Positions 32,953 through 44,972 of a stretch of DNA of 64,000 bases are shown here, piece by piece. Origin of the DNA: Clavaria fumosa. Its lineage: Eukaryota; Basidiomycota; Agaricomycetes; Agaricales; Clavariaceae. A program made the translations under genes and the position numbers. Under the pieces are notes generated by a model. That model saw only the letters and a list, made by a program, of their open reading frames with translations. It did no database searches and was not told the DNA's origin. Location: the NCBI GenBank assembly GCA_951802425.1, contig OX637800.1, forward strand, positions 1,426,001 through 1,490,000. The letters run 5' to 3'. How positions within the stretch are numbered: the stretch's first letter is position 1; every line of letters begins with the position of its first letter.

Positions 32953-35162
32953 TCAGCCTCGAGTTCTCCCCTGTGGACCGTGCTGATCGGCATCTTCAGG
33001 CCAGCCAGCACGGTCCGCCCCACCACCAGGCCGCGTGTCGGGCGCCTGAGATTCGAGGACCGACGATCGCACCGGGTCGAAGCGTCGTGGCTGTGCTTGT
33101 TGCACAGGGGTGGTGGTGGTGGTCGCAGGGGAGATGATCGTCTGTGTCTCTCTGCCGCGGAGGGGCTCAAGCGCGTGTCCTGGGGGGCGGAACGGATTTC
33201 CGGCCCACAGCGGGTTGGGCTGGAGCGTGAACGGCGGGGGAAGGGGCCCGACAGCGCTGGCAGCGCTCGGGGGGGCCGGGGACGCCGACGAAGAAGGGAA
33301 CCGGCGTTCATGCAGGTGGTGCCGGTGATGTGGTGATTCGCGCTGTGGCTGTTGCTGCTGCTGCTGCTGTTGTTGTTGTTGCTGTGGCGGTGGTGGTGGT
33401 GGTTGCTGCTGCGGGATGTCATACGGACGGCGCAATGGCGCCGGTAATGCCAGCGTGGGCGCGGACAGAGACGACCGTGGCGGTGGCGGTGGCAGAGGCA
33501 GTGGCGCGCCGCCCGAGGGGCCAAATGTGAGCGGCGGAAGGACCCGCGAGGGATCGAGCGCCCTCCTCCGTGCCGCAGAGGCCGCAGTCGTCGCAGCAGC
33601 AGGGGCAAGCACAGGCGAGAGCACGCGCGTGGCAGGCGAGACGGGCGGCTGATGTGGAAGCTGTTGCGACGAGTGCTGCTGTGGTCTCGAGGCGGAGGCG
33701 GGGGACGCAGCAGCAGCAGTAGCAGCAGCAGTAGCGGGGGCGATGGAGGACGCCTCCGCCTCGGCGTAGTAGCCAGCAGGACCTGGAAATGAAAGGGGGC
33801 TGCGTGAGAAAGATGGGCGCCGTGATGGCGGCGCGGATGACGCGATCCTGCCGGCTTCTGTCCCTTCGCCCGCGGCTGATGGTGGCGGCGGCAGTGTTGC
33901 TGCTGACAGAGGGTGCGGTGGTTGTGGTGGTTGTGGTGGTGGGGGCGGGGGATATGCGGAGAGAGAGGGGAGACCGGGCACGCCCGGTCCAAGAAGCTGG
34001 GGGCTATGCGTAAAAGGTCCGAGATGGAGTCCTGCCTCTGACAAAGTCCGCGGTCGCTGGTGATGGGGATTTGCTAAACTGTCTGACGTGTAAATAGACT
34101 TGGGATAGGAAGAAGGTGAGGCATAGCTCGATTCGGAGTACGCCATGCCGGTGGTATCAGAACCGCGTAACTGCGACAACGTCGACGTTGTCATTCCCGT
34201 CGTCGGAGCAGAGGATGACGCAACTGGCGCAGGGTCGCGATGGCCAGACGCGACCTCACTTTGGCTGCGCGGACGCCTCGCTTTCTGGCGCTGATTCTGC
34301 GGAGAAGAGTTGATTTTACAGATGAACTGTCAAACGCTGTCAAGACTGAAATACCTGAAACCAGATCTTAACAAAGCAAAGTTAAATCAGACACACACAT
34401 GGACTTCAATGATCGAAATCACACGTACCTGGACTTTGCGAGCACTCAAGCCAATGGACTGACCTACTGCCTCACGCATAGCCGTGGAGGGAAAACGAGA
34501 CTGGAGTTGGGAACGTCGCATTGAGTGACATGTGAAACGAGAGAAATAATAAAGAAGAAAAAAAGAAAAAGGGAAAGGGAACATCGATTCTTCCAAAGCC
34601 GTACCTGAGCGAGAAGAGCGTGTAGTACTGCCGACTGATGCGGCGTCGTCAGGGTCCGTGTGCGCTTGATTTTCGGTGCTGTGGCTGGAGAGCTGGATTT
34701 GGCCGACTTGCTGCTGCTCGCGGACCTGCCTGTATTTGTGGTGGTCTCCTTGCCTTGAGATGATGAGGCGTCAGACGGACTGGAGTCTTCCTCTGTTCCG
34801 CCCTCTCGCCTCCGGACGAGCGACAGGTTCTCTTCCATGATTCTCGGTCGTTTGGACGCGCGTGGGGACGACTGCTCCGAATCGGGGGAGAGTTTAGGGT
34901 CTGAGTGGCGGCGAGGGTGTATCGGAGGAGCAGTTTCTGAGCGAAGTTGCTGAGACGGGCTGGTATGAGGGGTGGGCGTGCGTGCAAGAGAACGAGAACG
35001 AGAGCGCTGGCTTCGCGTCGCGCGAGGAGAGGATGTAGCACTGGGGCGAGCGGGGCTGCTCGGAAATACAGGTGGTGAGGAGTGGTTCGCGGAATTGGAT
35101 GGTGAGGCGCGAGGTGTCGGTGTAGAGGGGGGAGAGCCAGCGGACATGCAGCGAATGAACAC
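32953..35162 (-). CDS. Homeodomain transcription factor with a 12-nt microexon
   Basis: Four exons on the minus strand: 35162-34605, 34500-34429, 34366-34355 (12 nt) and 34296-32953, all junctions in phase 0, total about 661 residues. The homeodomain spans exons 1-4: KIKRTRTLTTPHQSAVLHAL, SRFPSTAMREAVGQSIGLSA, RKVQ, then IWFQ from the microexon, then NQRQKARRPR. Trp48, Phe49, Asn51 and Arg53 of the recognition helix are all present. The N-terminus is Ser/Pro-rich (disordered). The C-terminal half is Pro/Ser/Ala-rich with a run of 12 Gln encoded by CAG/CAA near 33350-33385. Nuclear DNA binding is expected; targets are unknown. It is one of the fungal non-TALE homeobox class. ATG at 35147 is an alternative start. 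Confidence 0.85.
33345..33385 (-). repeat. CAG/CAA microsatellite coding polyglutamine
   Basis: Twelve consecutive Gln codons in the homeobox gene, a mixture of CAG and CAA on the coding strand. They follow a polyproline run and precede PQRESPHHRHH. Confidence 0.85.
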
Positions 35163-36509
35163 CGAGACACGCAGGAATCGAGAGCGCGAGAGTGCAAGTT
35201 TTTCTCGGCGACGAGGGTGATGACTAGGACGCTCGGCAGTGCATCGATGAGTCGAGTCGAGAAGGAGTCAAGTGGAGTTCATGGAGGAAAGAGGCCGGGT
35301 TGGGTGGGGGTTTTATTCCTTTGCTAGAATACTAACATAGGTTTTCTGCGGTTGTGTGCGTTTTGATCCGGAGCAGATGGTGCGTATCTCGGCTAGTGTG
35401 TTTTAGAAAAATTGGTCGGCAACGCTTGTTGCACGCCATTTTTGTGCAACGACCCACTCCTTGGTAGCACGCGAGCCCACCGGAGGTTCGCTCCATTGGG
35501 TGTCATGAGCCAGGGCAGAAACGAACATTGACGGAGATATGCCAAGAAAAGACTTTTGCTTCGTTGGGCCTAGCGAGGAAGAAGGGCCCCGGGTGGAACG
35601 TAGGATTTGGGTGTAAATGAAGTCTAGTGCAGTTTAGTGCTATAACCCCTGGACGTACGATGGCAACCGCTGAATGGATTTACCGGGCAAATGAAAGGCC
35701 AGACAAGCAAGGGCAGGCTCAGGGACGGTATTTTCGGTCACTCACCACCCCCCTTTACCACACCCACACCCACTGACCCACCCAATTCACTCACTCTTTC
35801 ACAACGGATCCGTGCCGTTGGTCACCCATGTGAGCTTAAATTTTGGGTTCATTTTGTGGTACAGCCCTCGTCGTCATCGTTGTCGTCGTCGTCGTCGCTG
35901 CCCGTAGTCCCATAAATTATCCGTTGCTGATATCCGCACACGACTGTGTTATTCCTCCAGTTTTGCCTTCCCCTGTGATAGGGTGTTTTTTTTTCCCCTT
36001 TTCCCGTGCATACGATAGGAAGAAGGTAAGAGCGAGTTCTGATACATCATTTTCACTGCGAGAGGTGGCGTATGGTTTCCATTTAGTCTGGACCGAGGCC
36101 ATCAAAAGCGTTGGTACGTCTTTTCCTCATTTAATTCACCCGGTGCCCGGAGTTCCGCAAGCAGAGCTGATGGCAGCAAGATGGCCCTAAGTAATATAAT
36201 ATACATCAATGGTACACTAAATGGTTAGGGGGATCACCGTGGTGGTGAGTCAGTCAGTCAGTCAGCGATGGAACATGACTGACTACCTTTCGCATAATGA
36301 AATCAAACGGACTAACAGAAATTTTTATCGCCGTTTTGGTTTTTTTTTTCAACAAGTTTTTTTTTTCTATGTCTTTTTTCTATGTCTTTTTTCTATGTCT
36401 TTTTTCTATGTTTTTTTCTATGTTTTTTTTTTCAGTGGCCAATGTGTCACACTGGGTCATCAGTGGCTGTGAAAATCTAGACCAAGGTTGTACAAATCAT
36501 GTACAAACA
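35163..36509. other. Long divergent promoter region (homeobox and ankyrin genes)
   Basis: 1.35 kb without a supported frame, between divergently transcribed genes. It includes a CGTCGTCGT-type trinucleotide run near 35870-35900, four GTCA units near 36250, and the polypyrimidine minisatellite at 36347-36434. Regulatory RNA or long 5' UTR introns are possible but not shown. Confidence 0.5.
36347..36434 (+). repeat. Polypyrimidine minisatellite (TTTTTTCTATGTC)n
   Basis: About six degenerate copies of a 12-14-nt unit made of a T run plus CTATG, ending in TTTTTTTTTCAG. It lies 75 bp upstream of the ankyrin ATG. The end resembles a strong 3' splice site, so it could be the tail of a 5' UTR intron. 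Confidence 0.8.
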
Positions 36510-37113
36510 ATGGCTAGTCTTCCTCGAGATACTACTATAGACTTTGCCCATCGCTGTTTCGACGCTGCTCGCAACGGCGAGCAAGACTTTCTCATTGCCG
36601 CCGTTGACGCGGGTCTCCCCATCAATCTCACAAATGACCAAGGTTTCTCTCTTTTCCTATTCCTCACTAAGTCCATTTTTACTCACCCACCCTCTCCGGC
36701 GAACTTCATGCCCCGATCTCCACCACATCGTCACGCGCTCACTTTGTCGAAACCAACACTGGCGCAAAATCATAACATCCCATCTCCATCTATCCGTGAT
36801 TCGTCTAGGCAACTCTCTCCTCATGCTCACAGCCTATGCGGGACACTCCACACTCACAGCGGCACTTCTTGCCCGCGGCGCCGATCCCGAGCGTCTCAAT
36901 GACCGCGGCCAATCCATTCTTGCCGGGGCTGTGTTCAAGAACCACGATGGCGTAGTGCGTGCTCTTCTCGCTGCCGGTGCTAACCCGCGCCATGGCACTC
37001 CGAACGCAATCCACACTGCATACATGTTCCATGCTGAGCTCCTACCGCTCTTGGGCGCCAAAGACGGCGACATTGGTCCACACGTACCCGCGCCGCTCAG
37101 CTCGCTTCCGTAG
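36510..37113 (+). CDS. Small ankyrin-repeat protein
   Basis: Two exons, 36510-36642 and 36809-37113, with a 166-nt GT-AG intron inside the codon for the Gly of DQGNSLLM. The product is about 145 residues, MASLPRDTTIDFAHRCFDAA onward. It has three to four ankyrin units: LIAAVDAGLPINLTNDQGNS, LLMLTAYAGHSTLTAALLAR, and VVRALLAAGANPRHGTPNAI. It matches the short single-domain ankyrin proteins common in fungi (a Pho85-interactor-like or stress-type role is unproved). The ORF ends at TAG 37111-37113, 144 bp from the convergent MON2 3' end. Confidence 0.85.
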
Positions 37114-37175
37114 AATCATTCACATGTGGGTTTTTGCTCGAGTTTTCGTAGAACCATTCACATGTTTTTGCCCGA
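37109..37175 (+). repeat. Imperfect tandem duplication covering the ankyrin stop codon
   Basis: CGTAGAATCATTCACATGTG with a GTTTTTGCTCGAG tail is followed at once by CGTAGAACCATTCACATG with TTTTTGCCCGAG. The first copy contains the TAG stop, so the second is in the 3' UTR. Confidence 0.75.
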
Positions 37176-37257
37176 GTGAATGCATGAAAGAGGAATGGAG
37201 CTCCACCATGGACAGGTTGAACGGATGCTCCGATGTGTGTATCACGACATAACTGCA

Positions 37258-40200
37258 TCACACGCCCTCTTCACCTGTCATCTCTCGGCCAAGCAGCCTA
37301 AGGCATTCCCTTGCCAAGACCCGCGCGTCTAGCTCAACCCCAACGGGCTCCTTGTTCTCACCGCTCGTAGGGGAAAGAGCGCCCTTCGGAACCCATGACA
37401 CCGGTGTCCGTCGGGGCAAACTGACGATGTCACATAACACGGGATAAAAGTGGTACAGATGCGCGATTCGCGAGCGTCTCACGGCATCGGCGATGACTGT
37501 ATTGAGCGTTTGGCTCCCGTCAATTGCTGCTCAGGCCAAGTCAGCGGTGTTTCAGAGCGTCCCGTGCTACAGGAAGAATGAAGGAGGAACGAACCCGGAG
37601 GTGTCTCCGTTGGGTCATCATGCAACGCCGACCACAAAGACCCTGGCCAGAGCCGAAGCTCTAAAACTTTACGAAGGACATACAACAGTTCATGTTCACG
37701 TGCCCTGATTACACATTTCCGTTGCGTAGCTGCATGAGTCAACATGATCGAAAATTCAATTAAAAAAATCCCACACCTTGGTAATGGTAACTTTCCTCGC
37801 AGGGCTTCATCAGCGACATAATTCATTAGCGTAGTGCGACATCGGTCGAGGAGATGCGGAAGGCTCAGTGTTGCCAGGCGTCTCCGCGACACTTCCTGAT
37901 CTGGATGAATGAATGAAAAATGCCACCTCAGCGGTTTGCTCATGACGCAAAGAAAAAGCAACCGCCGTCACGAAGATAATTACCTTTCGTTGTCCCTGAG
38001 CAGATCAGAAAGAGCAGGTCAAAGCACCAATACGCGAACCGTTCCCTTGGCATCAACGTTCCGCTGTCCGTGCTCCCGTGCACCTCGACGAACCCGTCCG
38101 ACTCCTTGTCCGGCTTCGCGCTCTCTGGCGTCTTCACGGCCGGCGCCGCCACTGCGGTGCTGCTCCCCTGGCGCTGCTCGTAAACGCGACTTCCCCGCGC
38201 GAGTACATGCGCTAACTGCGCCACTAATGGCGCCCCTAGGCGCACGTCACCAAGGTGGGGAACTACGTCCGTCTCCAGCGACCCAAGCAAGCCCAAGTCG
38301 AAATTCTCTTCGGCTACTTGCTCCTCTAGCGTCATAGACTCGGCCGCCGAGCTGTTTTTTTTTGTGCCCGCAACATCGGAATAGAGACCTCAGCGCAACG
38401 CGGTAACAAAGAATGACGGATACTACTGACCAATCTGCAAGGATAGCGCCCCTGGCAACATCTAGTACTGACTGCCAAATGCCTTGGATCCGCTCGTCGG
38501 ATATGGCTGACACACATATTAACCGGGGATCACGTGATTAAATGTCGCGGCAGAACTCACCATCCCTGTGCTTCGTCATCCCTACAGCGCATTCTTTCAC
38601 GACGCGTAAAAAATTGGTCGTGGCGGACTTCCAAAGAGGTGGATCTTTGCCAAACACGGATGCAGGCGGACAATCATACTTCATTTTCATGGGAATAGAG
38701 TAAGCCTACAGCACATCAAAACGCGTGGTCAGTGAAGGAGGTGTGCACGAACAGACGTAAGTCTCACTGATAAAACTGATTCGACGGTCCCATTGGCATA
38801 GACCTCGACACTGTCCTTGAATTGCAAAAATAGTTCCACAATCAAGGGCATGATCATCTTCAATAGCGCGATGTACGTGATGCGCTTTGGAGGCAAAGCC
38901 ACCGCCGAGGACGCCGAGTGCGGAGGGACCACCGGGAAATTAAAGGCTGCTAAAAATGGCAAAGTGGCGTACTCGGACAAATCACACATCAACATGGATG
39001 CAGAGCCGGGTTCTGATAGTTCAATACCACGAATGACGTCCATAATTGTGGCCTAGGGAACGAGAGAATGATTGGGGGCCTAGGTTGATGCGTGAGAGCC
39101 GAAAATCACGTACCTGCACAGGGGTCAGCCCGTCCACATCCGGACGATAATCGGGCGAACTAGAGTACATCAGAACGCCTGTAATGGTTAGATTCGATCC
39201 CACGCGGCACAATATGAAAATTTACCTTTCAAGATCGCCATGAGCTTAGTGAGACGGTCCAAGTTGAATTCTGTGCCGTTCAGCGCACGGCAAGCAACCC
39301 TAGTTTTTTGGATTACGTCTAGGAAGGCCACAAAACTTTCCTGGGAAAAGGGTCCAGAAACAGAGTTAGCCGTGGGGGATGTTGGGGTTGCCTTGGAAAG
39401 AATTGGGTCTCCTATATGTTCACAGGCAGACCAAACCTTCTCCAAGGCCTGAGCAATTTGGGGCTTAAAGTCTGGCCCGGCGGCGGCGGACGCCTTGATT
39501 GCTTTCTCCAGACACCGTAAAGCAGGCGCGCTAATCGAGCGGTGATCTAGTAAGACCGTATCTCTGATGTGGTCGACTAAAACGTCCCATGCGCGCGTGA
39601 AGGAGGTGAGGAACACAATCTTGAATGCGAGAAACTCATGAAAGATAGAGCCAATCGATTGCAAGGCAAGTATTTTGGACTCGTTCCAGGCTTGTTGCGG
39701 AGGGGGGTTATCGGTTTGGGGCGCCACAGGAAGCGGCGAAGCATTAGATCGGATTTCTTGATTGATAGAGTCTAGGAGTGGGAAGGTAACTCGCCAGATG
39801 CACTCTTCCCAGGTATCCAAAGTCAGGGTCATGCCGTACAATTGCATAGCGCGGAACAGAGTCTGTATAGCTCCAACGCGCACTTCCGTACGAACGTCGT
39901 TGCAAAGGCCAAGGATTTCTGAAAGCAGATACATCCACAAGGCGCTATACTCGGGCTCCTTGTCCGCATCTTTGCGCTTGGACTGTATCGCATCCGACAC
40001 GCTCCAAAGCAAGCTTTCTGCGGCAGTCAGAGCAATGTTGGTGTCCGCCTGGCGCCCAAACTGCCCCAGGGTGCTGATGCACAGTCTGAGATGGTCAGGT
40101 GACAGATTGGAGACGGAATCGCAAACTAAAGTTAACGACTGAAAAGCGAGTTTAACGAGAGCGTTATGTCCTTTCTCGCTGGAATTCGCAAGTGGCGTCT

Positions 40201-43200
40201 TCGAGGTTTTAGACGAGGCAGTAGGCGGCTCAGAACTTGACTCAGCTGAGTAGGGAGTTGGAGGAACGGTAGACTTGCAGACACTGCTGAGCATAGCAAA
40301 TATAGTTTCCCAGCCCACGACAAGCGTGTGTCCTGAAGACTGCAGTATCTGATGCAGCGTCTCCAAACCCATTTTTCGTAGCTCCAAACCTGTACCACTA
40401 GCCGTCGAAGGCAGTGTGGAGTCCATTATGACTTGCTGAGCAAGCACATCGAGTACACGTCGTTGAACTTGAGCCTGAAGTTCGCCCGCCGTCGAGAGAT
40501 TGCGCGGAATGATGACAAGTATATCATCTAGCGCGCGAGCCGCTTGGATGCGAATGGATTGAGGGGCGAGCAGGAGACGAATGACAGACAGAAGATGACT
40601 TGTCGTCGTGTTCCATGCCACGTCAGGAGAGCGGTAGATAAGGCGGTGTGTGTTGAGGATCGTCACTCCGGCTAATTTGCTGATTCCAAAATCCCCAGAG
40701 CGCTGCGACACAAGAACAATATAAACCAACGAAAGTCGTTGTTAACTGCGGCGACACACTCACCAGCGTCTTGGGTAAATGTATACCGCTGACCCGTCTC
40801 CGGTGTGCCGCGTCCCTCTTGGGCGTCAGACCAGCGGACTTGGGGTCATCCAGACTCATGCGTCTGCCAGACCCATTATCCGCCTCGTCGCCTGTCTGCA
40901 TTCCAACCATTTCTGCGCTCAACCTGCAAAGAGCACGAACAAAGTGCTTATATGCATCATCGTCCAAATTTCTTGAAGAATCGAAGAGCCGTTGCATGGA
41001 GTTTAGAAGACTTTCCGCATTGAGATCGGTCAAGAATGGATGTCGAGCAACCTGCGAAGTCGTCCCGCCTTGGGCGGGCGGCCCAGCGTGAGAACCAACA
41101 CTAGTACTACCCCGCCTGGTAGAACTTCCTGGAGACTTGGGCCCCTTCGTCAGCACATAGTCTGCATTCTGCATCGCCTCTAAAACTCCGAACCAGCTTT
41201 CCTCCAAGGTGCCAGCCAGCGATATCGCAATTGACAGCAGGACTTTCAAACATGCCATGTTGCGCTCTGATAGCCCAGGAGGTTGAGGCGCCCCATGAGT
41301 TAGTCCTAAATTCTCCGACAACGAAGTAGCAGTGCGTGGCGTGGGCGGTTCGTTGTACGTGTCGACACTAGACACGACCCTCGTGGGGACAGCGAACTTG
41401 GCCAAGCTCGTCATAAACGCGTCGCGCGGTGTCACCAGCCCCAAAACGCCCGCGACGTTCGCCATGACCTGATAGCTGCCCAACACCTCGACGAACAACT
41501 CGTCCGAGAGATTGGTCGCGATCACAAACGAGAGTGCGGCCAGCAAAGCGGGCCACCCGTTCTCGACCATGGCACGGACGATGTGAAGCTGGTTGGCGTT
41601 GGGGTCGTCCGAGGATAGGGCAGCGAGGTCTAGCGAGGGGCGAGCGTAGATGGGTGGGTCGCCTGCGGCCCGCGGCCGCTGTGCCATGATCGACGCATAA
41701 AGAGGCAGGGTGAAAGAAGAGAATCCCTCACAAAGGGAATCAAGGCACTGAACGGCAAGGAGATAGAGGTAGGGCTCAGGTATAGGAGGAGGGTCGGCTT
41801 TGTCTAGCTGGTCTATGCTGGAGGAACAACGAAAAATTGAGCAGTGGAAAATTGTGCCTTAAATTGTATTCTTACCACTTCAATTTCATGGCTGATCCTT
41901 GCATACTCAAGCCAGTTCCAGAACCTATCATGCCCACGACGCCGCTAGCCGCAGTCGCGACCATTCCTGCAACCATTCCCGCGGCGCTCGCGCCTGCATC
42001 GTCGCCTGAAGCGACCCCGACCCCGAACATTTGCGTTCCTACACCGAGCAACGCAGGCTTCTCGGTCAGGAGACGATTAAGGGCAGTGATCAAAGACAGG
42101 AAAACTTTGGAACCGGAATGCTGTTCCAACGCAGGTCCGTCATACCGCGCCCAGATATTGCGCATCAGCTCAGGATCGCTACATAACCTAGAGAAAGGGA
42201 ATTATAGGCATGCAAAGAGCAGACAATACGACTCTCACCCTCTCATGATTTCCATTCCAAGAACTTTCATCCATCCAGGCCTGGTCTCCATACTTCCACT
42301 CTCTCCATCATGACTGACAAGACGGATCAGCAGCATAAGAAACACCTCGGCCTCTGTCTGCAAGTCGGACGAAAATTGTTTCAGTAACAAATAGACGACA
42401 CGGGTGCAGCGTAACGTGAGTGGGAAAACTGGACGATCCGACATTAACTTGAGCAGGAGGGGACAGAGATGATGTGGGAGCAGCAATAATAACTCTTTGT
42501 GCTAGACGCACGGTGAGGACAGGAACGTGGATATGATAGTATAGCACGCACCCTGCGGAAGAGGGTATGATAGTTGGTCAATACGCTTTCAATTAATTCT
42601 AGAGCAAAGGTCTTTTGCAGCGCTTCCAGCTTCAAGAAGCGGGGTCTTTCGGAATTGACAAGAAGACATAGGTCCTCAAACACAGCATATGTGTCTCGTG
42701 CCGCCGGGCCAAACAACTGTTGAGATCCGTCTGGAAGATCGACTTCGAGCAGTACTGACGGTGGAAGATCTTGCGTGTCTTCAACGGCGACTTTATCCAC
42801 AACGAACATGACCAGTTGGCGTAACGTGGCAGCTGCAGTGGATGACACGACAGCAATTCTGGATTCTTGCAGCTTGAAGCAAAGAAGGAGTGCCTGTGGA
42901 GGGGGCGGCTGAATAAAATGGGAAAAGGAGAAGTGGAAAGTGTTCGACGTACGTCGCCCAGGAGATCACCATGAATGGCTGGGATATTCGTCAACAGCGA
43001 GAGAAGTGTTTGGAGTATTTTTAATTGAATATCCACGCCCTGGCCCATCGCGTCGCTCATAGTAGTGATGATGAAAGGGACAGCGGATTTAGGAACGGCT
43101 TTGAGGGCGATGAGACGCTGTAGAGAACCCAAAGAGATACCAACTACTTTTGCATTCTTGGTGGCGCACCCCATAAACACCGGGCGTAGTAGCTCATCTG

Positions 43201-43525
43201 CCTGCGGGCCCTCTAGAATTTGGCTACTGAGAATTGTGGGTTTTTGTGGCACGGATCAGAACTTGCCAGAAACCAAATGGGCTATTGCCTGCTCTGGAGA
43301 AGACCTAAGTATAGCCAACGACCTCTCGGCCGCCTTTCAAAGACAACTCAATATGCGAATCGAATTCACAATAGAGATATAGGGGATGCTACCTCGCGAA
43401 TCTCAGGATGTTTCCTCCGCGTTTCGCTAGCCAGAGACTGGGGCAATTGCAAGTAAGATACTGAAGAGATAACATTCTTGCACGCATACCTGCAGCTCAG
43501 TAACAAGAAAAGCCAGAGAGCTCAT
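37258..43525 (-). CDS. MON2: Mon2 homolog (Arf-GEF-like trans-Golgi/endosome trafficking scaffold)
   Basis: It starts MSSLAFLVTELQ at 43525; the next exons read SLASETRRKHPEIRE, AAERSLAILRSSPEQAI and LLRPVFMGCATKNAKVVGIS, the conserved N-terminal DCB region of Mon2/Ysl2. The HUS-like part follows (RDTYAVFEDLCLLVN, ALELIESVLTNY). A long series of helical-repeat exons continues to LYHFYPVLCDIVSLPRR near the C-terminus, and the stop is 37258-37260. About 15 short introns. Key exons are open and in phase where I checked, including the last intron (donor GTAGCA, acceptor GAGCAG). Mon2 lacks a Sec7 domain and acts with Dop1 and Neo1 on endosome-to-Golgi transport. A Ser/Pro-rich insert interrupts the middle near 40800-41150. 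Confidence 0.92.
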
Positions 43526-43829
43526 GGCTGCGTCTTGATTAGGGGCTGTGTTACAGTACTCCGCAACTTTTACGACTGCGCGCGGACGGAATTGCAGAAG
43601 TCACTTTGCTTGTGTTTACCAACAGCCTCGGAGTCAAACAGTCGACAAATAAACAGTTTTAAGCCATAACATACGCAGGACGTCGCTGCGGCATTTCTGC
43701 ATTTTATCACGCAAAACTTGAGCTGAAGGCGCGGCATCTTCAATTCCGGCGAAAACACCATAACAGTACAGCTTCGGGCGCGTTGTTTGTCTCGCCAAAG
43801 CCTTGTCAACTCCTACACAAGTGTTAATC
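43526..43829. promoter_or_regulatory. Shared divergent promoter of MON2 and DCTN6
   Basis: 304 bp separate the two start codons, which face away from each other. Apart from the ATG contexts no specific element is recognised. Confidence 0.6.
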
Positions 43830-44626
43830 ATGCCGCCATTGTCCGTCAGTCGCCACCACCTCCTCTGCTGTCCCAAAGACTAACCATCTACCCCGCCTTT
43901 TCCTGCCCGTCCAAAATTAGACGGGACAAGTTCACGTTTCACTCGAAAGCCGTCGTCTGCCAGGACGTCGAACTCAAAGGTGACATCACCATTGGTCCTG
44001 GTGAATCACCGCGTTTTCTCCGTTCAATCCTGTCCGAAGACTTATAGAGGGGGGAAAGGGACAATTGTCCACCCCAAGGCGACCATATTCGCCATCGCTG
44101 GACCCATTATCATCGGCACAGGATGCATCATCGAAGAAGGAGCTATCCTTGTCAACAGGTGAAAGAACGCCCCGTCTCCCACGGAGACGGTTACTGACCT
44201 ATCTTCACGAAGGAGAAAGGAAGTCATGCGCATCGGTGACGACAATCTCTTCGAAATCGGCTGCCGTACGCTTTTACTCCATCCGGCTCACTAACACGCA
44301 ACCCCTCACTCCCAGAATCCGCACCTTCCTAAACAGGCGTAGAATGCCCCTCAATAGGCTCTTTCAACACCTTCGGCGCCCGCGCCCGCGTTCACCACAC
44401 CGTCCGGATCGCCTCTCTCTGCGTCATCGGCCCCGCCTGTCTCCTCGCGCCTACGGAAGACGAGCTCCTGGCAGACAATACTGTCGTCTACGGCCCTGCA
44501 GCCCAGCGCCGCGTTTGGAGCGGTAGGGGCAAGGCACAGGAAGCAGACCTCCGCAGAAAACACACCGAATATCTCCGCGAGATGCTTCCCAAGTTCAATA
44601 GAATCAGACGCGTAGATGAGGGTTAG
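43830..44626 (+). CDS. DCTN6: Dynactin subunit 6 (p27), left-handed beta-helix
   Basis: A very short first exon (MPPL, ending at a GTCCGT donor) joins [20 protein letters not shown], then DITIGPG. After introns come [47 protein letters not shown], then [20 protein letters not shown] and [15 protein letters not shown]. The isoleucine-rich hexapeptide turns and the terminal helix ([11 protein letters not shown]) match DCTN6 of the dynactin pointed-end complex, which links dynein to cargo. Four introns; the first-exon choice is inferred because the longer upstream frame has no ATG. Stop TAG 44624-44626. The neighbouring xylulokinase gene is convergent. Confidence 0.85.
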
Positions 44627-44972
44627 AAGAATCACTGCCTTTAGGATTTACTGTATGTTCTCAATAGACATTGTATCCGCAAAGCAGAGCTGCATGTTGT
44701 CAGGAGACAAGCCTTTATTTGTGTTGCATGGCATGAGGACGGCAACTCGAGACAAAACGTCTGTGCCTCTCATCACGCAAACAAAACAAGTACAGTATAT
44801 TCGCTAGAGATTAGCCGGGATGCAGGTGCACAGCAACCCAACCTCGGGACCGATACCATTTTTGCCGTTGCCGTCGTCAAAAAATCATGTCCAACTGGAA
44901 AGAACCTGTGGTCTTTCCTCTAAATATGGGAAAAAAAGAAAAGAAAGCAAGCAAGCGCAAAACCAAAAGCCA
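44627..44972. other. Convergent intergenic region between DCTN6 and xylulokinase
   Basis: About 345 bp of 3' UTR-like sequence; no gene seen. Confidence 0.5.

Noticed and set aside
32892..33992. 366-codon minus-strand frame inside the homeobox gene
   Set aside because: A shadow of the Pro/Gln/Ser-rich coding frame. The real frame carries the homeodomain exon junction.
36297..36902. 201-codon frame starting with a Phe/Tyr/Met-rich 'membrane' segment
   Set aside because: The hydrophobic part is a translation of the TTTTTTCTATGTC minisatellite. The remainder reads through the intron of the ankyrin gene.
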